The notes beneath the pieces were generated by a model. The model saw nothing but the letters and a program-made list of their open reading frames with translations. It was not told the origin of the DNA and ran no database searches. The position numbers were made by a program, and so were the translations under genes. Shown one piece after another: positions 1 through 6,376 of a stretch of 10,774 bases of DNA. Each line of letters starts with the position of its first letter. The stretch's first letter is position 1. Origin of the DNA: Gracilaria caudata (lineage: Eukaryota > Rhodophyta > Florideophyceae > Gracilariales > Gracilariaceae); assembly GCA_030374735.1 (NCBI GenBank), contig JASCIV010000885.1, positions 1-10,774 on the forward strand, in the 5' to 3' direction.

Positions 1-368
1 CCGAAAATGTGTTGGCCTTTCTAGTGAGAGAGCGTTTTTTCAACAAAGATGCTCCGCAATAAGTTACAATTAGGCTTATGTGCTCATAAAAAGAAGAAGA
101 AGAAGAAGAGTTCGCGAGCGCCGGCAATCTGAATGCATTCGGTGTTGCGCTGCGCGGAATCTTCTCGCCACGAGCACAGGGATCAACTTGGCAGTCATAG
201 CCCGCGCATATGCGCAGAATGACGCATTCAATTTTGACATCGACACGTCAGTTCCTCAAGTGGGGTAACGGCACACCTCGTCGAAGCGAGATCATGCATG
301 CAAGTGCCCGTGAGAAGTGTCTCTCTGAAGTTAAGGTGACTGCTGAGAAGTCTTCAGTGAGGACGTGG
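1..368. other. Non-coding flank downstream of the minus-strand gene
   Basis: No gene is supported here. Short open frames on the plus strand are arginine-rich or run into the antisense of the neighbouring gene, and they look like chance. The region would hold the 3' untranslated end of the minus-strand gene that stops at 369. I do not see a TTTATT (reverse of AATAAA) in it, so its polyadenylation signal is not recognisable. The only structured element is the AAG microsatellite at 91-108. Confidence 0.6.
91..108 (+). repeat. (AAG)6 microsatellite
   Basis: Six perfect AAG units lie in a row, preceded by a short A run and followed by an imperfect AG. It is in non-coding DNA downstream of the minus-strand gene. 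It is probably slippage-generated, and no function can be inferred. Confidence 0.9.
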
Positions 369-2009
369 TCATCCGGCACCGCGTTCTTCAGCCTGACACG
401 AAGCAGCACCCGCGACGAGCCAGTACGGAGGTTTCCGCTCCAAGTCCAACGACCTCACCCCCTTAAACGTTAGCAGCCTGTCCAAATAGTCCTCATCAAC
501 CAGCCGCGGTACTGACCTTGCCCGGATTTCCCCGTCCGAGTCCACATAAAGCCTCTTCGCTAAGTACGTCTTCTTCCCGTTCACATGCATATCAAACATT
601 GCGTTCACAATTCGCGTCTCCCCGACAGTTCGCTCAGTCTCCACCACGCGAAGGCTGATATCACGGCTCAAACTCCCCAGCTGCCCAAACACGCTTCGAA
701 GAGACGGGGGGTCAACCACCGCCTCTAGATCGCCACACCATTGCAAGGTCTTCCCCTTCGGCGCGATGTACACCTCTGCCAGCTCCTCGTCGACGAAGTC
801 CTCCCTGGCCTCGAAGGTATCGGCCTCCCACAGTAACAGGATGGCCTCCTCCACGTCGTCGACGTCAAGCTCATTCCATTCGGCGGACAGGATATCCTCA
901 CGGTCTTGTGGCCACGACAGCATTTGGCTGGTCGACACGCTTGTCACGATCGAGCGCGAGTACATATCGAGGTCGTTGGACAGCAAGTACATGAACAAGT
1001 CGCCGGTGTCATCAGAAAGCCACGTACCATAAAAACGCGCACCGGTCTGCCGTTCAACAGTCAGCCAGAATCGGTCCGAGATGCTAGCTTTCATGGCAAG
1101 GTTGAGCACGACGACCGGCCCGAAGCGGTAGGGTGCGATCCCCAGCTCGGCCCACGGCATTTTGTGATCGACTTTCTCGCCGGTGTTTGCGGCCATGACG
1201 CGCTTGTATTGGCGCAGGCGCGCATCCGACCAGAAGCGCGCCTTGCGCCAGCCGTACGCACGCATGACGCCATGCACGGTGTGCACGGCACACTGCCAGT
1301 CGTCAAAAGTGATGCGGTTGGCGCCGAACTCTTGATGGCGGTAGCTTATTATAACCCGGCCGACGGGATTGTCGTTCGCGACGTCGGGCGTGTCAGATAT
1401 TGCTGAGAAACCGTTGGGTGCGGGGCTGTTGTCGTCGTCCGGAGGGAATATCTCGCGGAATGCCGCGTGCGAACGAAGCTCGTCCGTGGTTACCGGGCGT
1501 GTCAGCGCAGCGTTGAAAGATTCATCAGCGTCTTCTTCGAAGCCCTCGCAAAACCTTGCACGTAGCGTCGGACGCAGCTCTTCTATTTGACTTTCGCGTA
1601 TAGCATCAAACGAAATACTGCCCGTCGAAAACGTCGCGAATGAGACTAGGGTAGGGTCGGTCTGGGGTGGTACCACGTGCTTGAAAGCGGGGGCGACGCA
1701 GCCCCACTGCCAAGCAAAGACTTCTTCGAAGACTCGCGTGCTAGGGGCGAACTGTCCGTCCCTCTCGTCCAGCTCGAACAGGGTGTCGTGGTTGGTGCCG
1801 CCGACCAGGATTGGGAGCCCTTCTGGACTTGCGGCTGTAACGACGCCCGCGTCTAACGCGGCGGCGAGACTGCCAGGCACCGCGTTCGTGCGCGTACCAA
1901 TTATGCCGCTCTCCTCGCGCACGGTCTGCTGGCGCTCCGGCTTGAGACCGAGGCGACGGGCAGTGGTGCTGCGGAGGAAGGTTAGAGACAACGGTTGCTG
2001 GGTGGACAT
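369..2009 (-). CDS. Hypothetical protein, 546 residues, possible distant HET/TIR-like fold in the middle
   Basis: I do not recognise this protein. The frame is open for 546 codons without an intron. The ATG lies in the favourable context AAAATG, an in-frame stop lies upstream (2043-2045, reverse strand), and the frame ends with TGA. No signal peptide or membrane segment is evident, so it is probably soluble. Residues 1-216 are variable in character, with acidic patches near 156-164 and 190-193. Residues 217-330 are the best candidate for a folded domain: a beta-like stretch running into ISYRHQ (221-226), then FWSDARLRQYKR (259-270), a hydrophobic strand RFGPVVVLNLA (295-305) and RFWLTVERQ (313-321). 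This order loosely recalls HET domains (SY.., W.DA..I.Q, ..VVWL, ..RW..QE), which are distantly related to TIR; that is my inference and it is weak. Residues 373-414 are strongly acidic. The C-terminal part (about 415-520) alternates charged and beta-like segments. It is transcribed divergently from the kinase gene at 2613. Confidence 0.8.
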   Translation of the reverse strand: MSTQQPLSLTFLRSTTARRLGLKPERQQTVREESGIIGTRTNAVPGSLAAALDAGVVTAASPEGLPILVGGTNHDTLFELDERDGQFAPSTRVFEEVFAWQWGCVAPAFKHVVPPQTDPTLVSFATFSTGSISFDAIRESQIEELRPTLRARFCEGFEEDADESFNAALTRPVTTDELRSHAAFREIFPPDDDNSPAPNGFSAISDTPDVANDNPVGRVIISYRHQEFGANRITFDDWQCAVHTVHGVMRAYGWRKARFWSDARLRQYKRVMAANTGEKVDHKMPWAELGIAPYRFGPVVVLNLAMKASISDRFWLTVERQTGARFYGTWLSDDTGDLFMYLLSNDLDMYSRSIVTSVSTSQMLSWPQDREDILSAEWNELDVDDVEEAILLLWEADTFEAREDFVDEELAEVYIAPKGKTLQWCGDLEAVVDPPSLRSVFGQLGSLSRDISLRVVETERTVGETRIVNAMFDMHVNGKKTYLAKRLYVDSDGEIRARSVPRLVDEDYLDRLLTFKGVRSLDLERKPPYWLVAGAASCQAEERGAG

Positions 2010-2612
2010 TTTGCTGTTGTTCGGCCGAGAACCAAGGGACCGTCAGGAATTCTTCAGAGATGTGAGGTGAGAGAGATCCCGTGTACAGGTATGCGAAACA
2101 AGCAAATTCCGTAACAGACCTTATTTACATATGGTTACCGTCCTTTTCATGGCCGCGATCTCGGACCTGGCTTGGGCAAGAAGCATTCTGTTGTTACATA
2201 TCGTGCAAGAATACAGGCGTCATAGTTATTCCTTTCGTTAGCAAGCCCCTTCTTTCGAAAAGAACAAGGAATCTCTGAATTTGAGAAGGAAACGGTCTTC
2301 TTGTGGGGACTGATTGCAGTAAGTGTTCTTTCGTTGTTGTGAATTCGCCATTGAACGAGAACCAATTCGGATGGCCTTTTTCTGCCGGACACGGCCCCAG
2401 CAAAGTGGTGTTTTGTACGTCCAACACTTTCCATTTCGGTTTCGCCACTCAGATGTTGAGATACCAAAGGCTAGAGCTCGGCTGTTCAAAACGCCACTCT
2501 TCCATAAAAGGAAGTCGATCAAACAGGTAGTCCACAGAATCCCTACCGGCTTTCGCATGTGACACGAAAGGATTGATTACTGTTCTTCTCATTTCGTTCA
2601 CTCGGAAGTTCC
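2010..2612. other. Divergent intergenic region (two promoters back to back)
   Basis: These 603 bp separate two genes that start outward, so both promoters should lie here. It is noticeably richer in A+T than the minus-strand gene. Several short frames on both strands exist, but none has a credible protein composition or a supported start, and they overlap one another in conflicting frames. The one notable motif is CCATAAAAGG at 2502-2511, 102 bp before the kinase start. Confidence 0.6.
2502..2511 (+). promoter_or_regulatory. CArG-type / TATA-like element upstream of the kinase gene
   Basis: CCATAAAAGG fits the CArG consensus CC(A/T)6GG bound by MADS/SRF-type factors. It also contains ATAAAA, which could act as a TATA-like box. 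It is centred in a small inverted repeat, CTTCC-ATAAAA-GGAAG (2499-2514). The distance to the kinase ATG (102 bp) suits a core promoter element. The motif is seen directly; its function is inferred. Confidence 0.3.
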
Positions 2613-4604
2613 ATGGATACGGAAGAAAGGACCGCCATTCAAAACGAGCAAAATTACTTTGGGGGGCTACTAAGTGATAAGAAACCTCCATCAAACTGCA
2701 TTACAAATGTCCGTTTACGATTTGATTCCGATGGTGATCTTTTCTTCGCATTCACCACAGCTGGCAATGACATATACACAGTTTGTGTAGTTCTCAAGGA
2801 TAAAAAGAACTTGGGTTGGAAAGAATGTCGGTCTTTGTTTTCAGCAATGCAAATGGCGCAACGGGGTACGGAAATGAGCCCCATAGTATTTGGCAATCGT
2901 CTGAAAGCAATTGCCGAGAGCCTCGGTCGGGTTGATGGTCCAACTACATTCTTAAGCTTCTCCATCGCCACCATAATTCCAGGGACTTCTTCCATGCGAG
3001 TAACAGATCCCGATACCATTACATCCACGGGCCTGGACTTTAACAGTGACGGCGATATAGTTGTAACGTCGCAGACAAAGTGTGGATCGACGTATACCAT
3101 CATCATTCAACTACACCTTCAGAATATTGAACTTACGGTTCTAGAAGGGCAAGCATTTGCGCTCGCCCTGCAGATATTGGAAACTGGAGATGTGCTGCCC
3201 CCCGATGGCTTTCTCACCTTTGCTGTTGGGCTGAAGAGAATGTTCAATCGCGTCAATGTCGCTAAGAACGAGCAGAAATATGTCATTGCAGTGCGCCCGA
3301 CTCCTGTCGAAAACAACGTTCCGCTTCCAGATATTGTTCATGAGGCCGCCCAAAGATTTTTGCCATCGTCGCAAAGCTCACGAAGTTCAATTGCTCCGTC
3401 GGCATCTCCGCGCGCAAATGGATCTTATCAATATAAGAATATCACTATAGTAAGACCTCTGAAAGAAAGTGGCCAAGCTCAAGTATTTGAGGCGAGAAAA
3501 GGTTCTCAAAAGGTTGCCCTCAAAGTCTACAACGATACTGGGCGCCAGCACGATGAATCGTACAAAACTGAAGTCAAGATGCTCCTCAAGATGTCTTATC
3601 ACCCAAATGTGGTAACGGTTCTAGACTTCTTCGGAGAGCCGAAACCAGCTATAGCTATGGAGTTTGTCGAGGGTGAAGACCTCTTTGATTACCTACACAA
3701 CAACCGTCGCCCCAGTGAAGCGGAAGGATTGAAACTTGTTATTGGTATTGCCGAAGGTCTGTATCATCTGCACAAGAATAATATTATTCATCTTGATATG
3801 AAAACTCCCAACATTCTGAGACGCAGCGATGGTAGCCCCGTCATTATAGATCTTGGTCTAAGTGCAATTCTCGAGAGAGATAACGCTCGCTCGGGGAGGA
3901 GACAAGGAGCACGAATAGGTAAAAACACATCTCTCAGAGATCCAGGTCATACCGTTCTGGAGACATATATTATGCAGAAAACTGAGGGAGGAAAGGGAAG
4001 CCTGTTGTGGATGGCGCCGGAAATGCTGACGCAAAGTGAGTGGAGTGATCGCACTGATGTGTATGCGTTTGGAATTATCATGTGGGAAGTTTTCTCCGGG
4101 AAACAGCCTTTCATCCCGGACTTGTCGCAAACTATCACCGCTGACGGGCTAAAAATCTTGATTGCAACCGGTCATCGTCCGTCTATGGCTCATGTTTCGC
4201 ACATAAACGAAAAACTGAAGAGGATTATCACGATGTGCTGGGACAACGACCCTAAGCGCCGTCCCACAATGATGCGTGTGCTGGAGATGCTTCGTAGGAC
4301 AGACCCGAAGGCTCTGTTTGAAAGTTTCGATCAAGATAAGAATGGTGAACTTGAATTCTCGGAGTTCACGAGCTTCCTGCAGAAGTATGCCTCTCAAATT
4401 CAGGACCCATTCAAAATATCGGCTCTGTTCAAAGCAATCGACACAGATGGTTCAGGATCTATAGGATTCGACGAATTCGAAAAGTTTTGGTCGTCAGTTG
4501 AGACGCACGGACTCGATGCGTTCATTTCGAATCGAGGGGCGAAGAAGGTGAAGGCTGCACAAGCGGCAAAACCAAAACGTTTCGATGATTGTGTGATTCA
4601 GTAA
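2613..4604 (+). CDS. TKL-like protein kinase with duplicated N-terminal domain and two C-terminal EF-hands
   Basis: Ser/Thr-type protein kinase of 663 residues, probably cytosolic and calcium-responsive. Start: first ATG after an in-frame TGA at 2574-2576. Residues 31-106 and 137-214 look like two copies of one unrecognised domain, each opening with L.F.SDGD. A Ser-rich linker (251-270) follows. The kinase domain spans about 276-561: VALK lysine K304, alphaC glutamate E320, HLDMKTPN (catalytic D395, K397, N400), DLG (D413), WMAPE (466-470), DVYAFGIIMWE (482-492) and the KRRP arginine. WMAPE and the DVYAFG..MWE style point to the TKL group. All catalytic residues are present, so I expect activity. 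Oddities are a nucleotide loop lacking the GxGxxG glycines, HLD instead of HRD, DLG instead of DFG, and a long activation segment (413-470). Two canonical EF-hand loops follow at 573-584 and 610-621, starting only about 12 residues after the kinase fold. The C-terminus is lysine-rich. This is not a CDPK: wrong kinase group, no autoinhibitory junction, and two EF-hands instead of four. Confidence 0.93.
   Translation: MDTEERTAIQNEQNYFGGLLSDKKPPSNCITNVRLRFDSDGDLFFAFTTAGNDIYTVCVVLKDKKNLGWKECRSLFSAMQMAQRGTEMSPIVFGNRLKAIAESLGRVDGPTTFLSFSIATIIPGTSSMRVTDPDTITSTGLDFNSDGDIVVTSQTKCGSTYTIIIQLHLQNIELTVLEGQAFALALQILETGDVLPPDGFLTFAVGLKRMFNRVNVAKNEQKYVIAVRPTPVENNVPLPDIVHEAAQRFLPSSQSSRSSIAPSASPRANGSYQYKNITIVRPLKESGQAQVFEARKGSQKVALKVYNDTGRQHDESYKTEVKMLLKMSYHPNVVTVLDFFGEPKPAIAMEFVEGEDLFDYLHNNRRPSEAEGLKLVIGIAEGLYHLHKNNIIHLDMKTPNILRRSDGSPVIIDLGLSAILERDNARSGRRQGARIGKNTSLRDPGHTVLETYIMQKTEGGKGSLLWMAPEMLTQSEWSDRTDVYAFGIIMWEVFSGKQPFIPDLSQTITADGLKILIATGHRPSMAHVSHINEKLKRIITMCWDNDPKRRPTMMRVLEMLRRTDPKALFESFDQDKNGELEFSEFTSFLQKYASQIQDPFKISALFKAIDTDGSGSIGFDEFEKFWSSVETHGLDAFISNRGAKKVKAAQAAKPKRFDDCVIQ
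2703..2930 (+). other. Unrecognised domain, copy 1 (kinase residues 31-106)
   Basis: This segment begins LRFDSDGDL, continues with a beta-like stretch ending in G..YTV...L, and closes with a helix-like part (LFSAMQMAQ...GNRLKAIAESLGR). The same order recurs at residues 137-214. The SDGD core resembles a calcium-loop fragment but lacks a full EF-hand loop. I know no family that fits. Confidence 0.5.
3021..3254 (+). other. Unrecognised domain, copy 2 (kinase residues 137-214)
   Basis: Second occurrence of the pattern: LDFNSDGDI, then GSTYTIIIQL, then a hydrophobic helix (AFALALQILETGD) and a terminal GLKRMFNRV, which matches the position of GNRLKAIAESLGR in copy 1. Identity is low, but order and spacing agree, so an old internal duplication is the simplest explanation. 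Confidence 0.5.
4314..4502 (+). other. EF-hand pair at the C-terminus of the kinase
   Basis: Loop 1 (residues 573-584) is DQDKNGELEFSE and loop 2 (610-621) is DTDGSGSIGFDE. Both have D at positions 1 and 3, N or S at 5, G at 6, a hydrophobic residue at 8 and E at 12, so both should bind calcium. Helices flank each loop (ALFESF before loop 1; ISALFKAI before and FEKFWSSVE after loop 2). Confidence 0.92.
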
Positions 4605-4806
4605 CATGGGATTGGTCATGTGTAGTTTGCTTCGAAATGCACATGTTTCTGTGTCTATCTTTCCTGAGAGAAGATCTTGCGAGGTATTCCCGACAACTGG
4701 GTATGATGCACTTCATTTAGTTTTTCCATAGAAAGGGGCAGTACGGCTTCACTGCGAAGACTGTCTTCATATTATACGAAGGGTTACACTCAAAAGGCTA
4801 CGCGTC

Positions 4807-4821
4807 GTTTTCAACGAAAAC
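4807..4821. repeat. Short inverted repeat, 6-bp arms and 3-nt loop
   Basis: GTTTTC-AAC-GAAAAC is a perfect hairpin about 200 bp downstream of the kinase stop. A second one, GGCTC-7 nt-GAGCC, follows at 4835-4851. They could fold in the 3' untranslated region, but arms this short occur often by chance. Confidence 0.4.
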
Positions 4822-5164
4822 ATTTTGTGAACGAGGCTCCGTGTACGAGCCGTAACATTAAGTACAAGGGTAAGATACCTTCGTTCTTAACAGTTTTCGG
4901 CGGTGTGCAGATAACTTGAAGAGTTGTGGGCCGACCTGTAAGCTCGCAATGCAGCTCGCACAAAAAATTGTACGCGTGTCCAATGGCGTTTTAGATGCGA
5001 CTCCCCCAGTTACAGTTCTCCCCCACCATATCGCTCCGAACTGAACTAGTCGTTGCCGCTCTTCTAAACCTCTCCTCACCCTTCCCCTCTGTCCATGAGC
5101 TAAGAGCATCGACGAGGAAAAGGAGCACATGAACGGCAAGCACTTGTCTGAAACTTTGCAAATC

Positions 5165-5171
5165 TATATAT
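5165..5171 (+). promoter_or_regulatory. TATA-like sequence upstream of the 162-residue gene
   Basis: TATATAT lies in otherwise mixed sequence about 170 bp before the ATG at 5340. Position and sequence suit a core promoter TATA element, but no transcription start can be seen. Confidence 0.2.
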
Positions 5172-5339
5172 CGTCCTGCACCTGAGACTTCGGGCGCAAC
5201 CGTCAAACAATTCTTCTGTGTGATACATGGTGTTTATCTGCACTGCCTGGCTCATCGCGTAGTGTCCACTTTTTGAAAGCATCCAACCGACTTGGGTGGT
5301 AGGCTAGAAAGGCGACGCGTTGTTCACTTTCAAAAAGAG

Positions 5340-5828
5340 ATGGCGAACAATGGGGCTGTAGCCGCAGCCGAAGCGCTCACAGCCGAGGCCATAACTTCCA
5401 ACCAAGAAAGGTTGACGGAGCTGGGATGTCTACTGGGAGCGTTCAGAGATGTGGCATGTAGCATTGGCATGGACGTGCTCGCTCTAACCATCGTGCCAAA
5501 GCCCCCTCATGTGATGACACCTATTCCTCAAAGGCCCCCACCACCGCTGCCGAAAGAAAACGAACAACATCGACTAAAACTCATCTCTCTCGTTCAAGAC
5601 TTCTGCGATAATATGTTCGACTCTGGCTACATTGTGACTCGCATCCAGCTCAAGCCTGTGCCACCTCCTGGTCCAGACCATCGAAAGGCGTGGGAGATAA
5701 CGGTGGCGTTCGATGACGACTACCAACACGTGATGCCGCCATACCATTCTCGAGAACGAAGGGGTCAAACGAGCTTGCTTCTTGCCAGTGACAGCAATCT
5801 ACTAAATCAATCTGGCTCCCATTCGTAG
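5340..5828 (+). CDS. Hypothetical protein, 162 residues
   Basis: I do not recognise this gene. The start is the ATG at 5340, in a strong context (GAGATGG), with an in-frame TGA upstream at 5274-5276. No other in-frame ATG lies between them. The stop is TAG. Residues 1-50 are Ala-rich and probably helical (AEALTAEAITSNQERLTELGCLL then AFRDVACSIGMDVLALTI, split by one Gly). A proline-rich linker follows (residues 53-71, with PIPQRPPPPLP). Then comes a second helical part (HRLKLISLVQDFCDNMF, 77-93), a short strand (GYIVTRIQLKPV) and another proline/acid part with AWEITVAFDDDYQ (117-129). The last 25 residues are Ser/Asn-rich and look disordered. The helix / proline hinge / helix layout is typical of small subunits of multi-protein complexes, but I cannot name one. 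No signal peptide or membrane segment is evident. It lies on the same strand as its neighbours but is too far from them to suggest co-transcription. Confidence 0.72.
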   Translation: MANNGAVAAAEALTAEAITSNQERLTELGCLLGAFRDVACSIGMDVLALTIVPKPPHVMTPIPQRPPPPLPKENEQHRLKLISLVQDFCDNMFDSGYIVTRIQLKPVPPPGPDHRKAWEITVAFDDDYQHVMPPYHSRERRGQTSLLLASDSNLLNQSGSHS

Positions 5829-6376
5829 CGCTTATCAATCGCGCGGCAGCTCAGCCTGCAGCTGTATGTCCGCATCTTGTCTTGGTTGAAGTGCAGTAGA
5901 TAGTTTACTGACGGTATGATAGATACTTGGTGCCCACCCAATGCGCTTAACATTATCTTTGCGCCGTTTCCAGGGGAGCTTTCGAAGGCTTTGTCTTTTG
6001 GTCGGTGAGCAGAGAGCACCAGAGTGGGCTTCAGACGCCAGCAGGAAAGAGGGACATGAACGCCATCATGGGCATGATGCCCTGACAACTGACCGCCAGG
6101 GCCGTGGTCGTACTCGACGCAGCGGCCGCACAGGCGCCAGGCAGCAACACATCACGTGTGCCCTTATTTTCATTTTGTGATCCGCGGAGGCGACTTTAAT
6201 TGCAATTTACGGCGCGATCGCTCTCCGAATCCGTGTGCCCACGCGCCAATCGCTCCTCCACCTCCCCCACGCAAGGTAAATTTCGGCGCCCACCACTTGT
6301 TTTTGTGTTAGATACCGCAGGCACACGTTCCTCAAACAGATTTCGCATCTCCAGTCGCACCTCAGCCTCCATCGAA
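5829..6376. other. Intergenic region and likely 5' untranslated region of the NUP98 gene
   Basis: No convincing gene is present. A 79-codon plus-strand frame (5941-6180) is Arg/His-rich and shows no domain. Candidate control elements are a CACGTG palindrome at 6153-6158 and a 9-codon upstream open reading frame at 6056-6085 with three internal in-frame ATGs, set in an inverted repeat (6064-6079). An in-frame TAA at 6197-6199 separates this region from the NUP98 reading frame. Confidence 0.5.
6153..6158. promoter_or_regulatory. CACGTG (G-box / E-box) upstream of NUP98
   Basis: Perfect CACGTG palindrome 219 bp before the NUP98 ATG. bHLH and bZIP factors bind this hexamer in plants, animals and fungi. 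A single hexamer is weak evidence; another copy occurs by chance inside the minus-strand coding region near 1675. Confidence 0.2.

Larger units (their letters stand above)
4605..5339. other. Intergenic region between the kinase and the 162-residue gene
   Basis: I see no credible gene in these 735 bp. Minus-strand open frames around 4858-5206 are rich in Arg, Ser and Cys, overlap each other and show no domain. Just after the kinase stop lie two small perfect inverted repeats (4807-4821 and 4835-4851). A TATATAT stretch at 5165-5171 lies about 170 bp before the next ATG and may belong to its promoter. No AATAAA is obvious after the kinase stop. Confidence 0.55.

Noticed and set aside
906..1406. 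166-codon plus-strand frame opposite the minus-strand gene
   Set aside because: His/Arg/Val-rich antisense shadow with no domain. The minus-strand frame is three times longer with balanced composition.
2081..2562. Several short frames on both strands in the divergent intergenic region
   Set aside because: Mutually overlapping, with no supported start and no recognisable domain; they are expected by chance in about 600 bp.
2613..4604. Calling the kinase a CDPK
   Set aside because: The kinase motifs (WMAPE, DVYAFG..MWE) are TKL-like, there are two instead of four EF-hands, and no autoinhibitory junction separates them from the kinase domain.
5292..5339. N-terminal extension of the 162-residue protein from a TTG
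   Set aside because: Same reason: no ATG in this stretch, and ATG 5340 has a strong context.
5941..6180. 79-codon frame before NUP98
   Set aside because: Arg/His-rich, no domain, and it overlaps the likely 5' untranslated region. The evidence is too weak for a gene.
6200..6376. N-terminal extension of NUP98 from a TTG at 6200
   Set aside because: TTG is not a normal eukaryotic nuclear start. The added 59 residues lack FG character, while ATG 6377 starts directly with MAFGG in a strong context.
6260..6376. Possible small intron in the NUP98 leader (GTAAAT near 6273, TTAG near 6310)
   Set aside because: The interval would be only about 38 bp and there is no coding evidence either side to support splicing.
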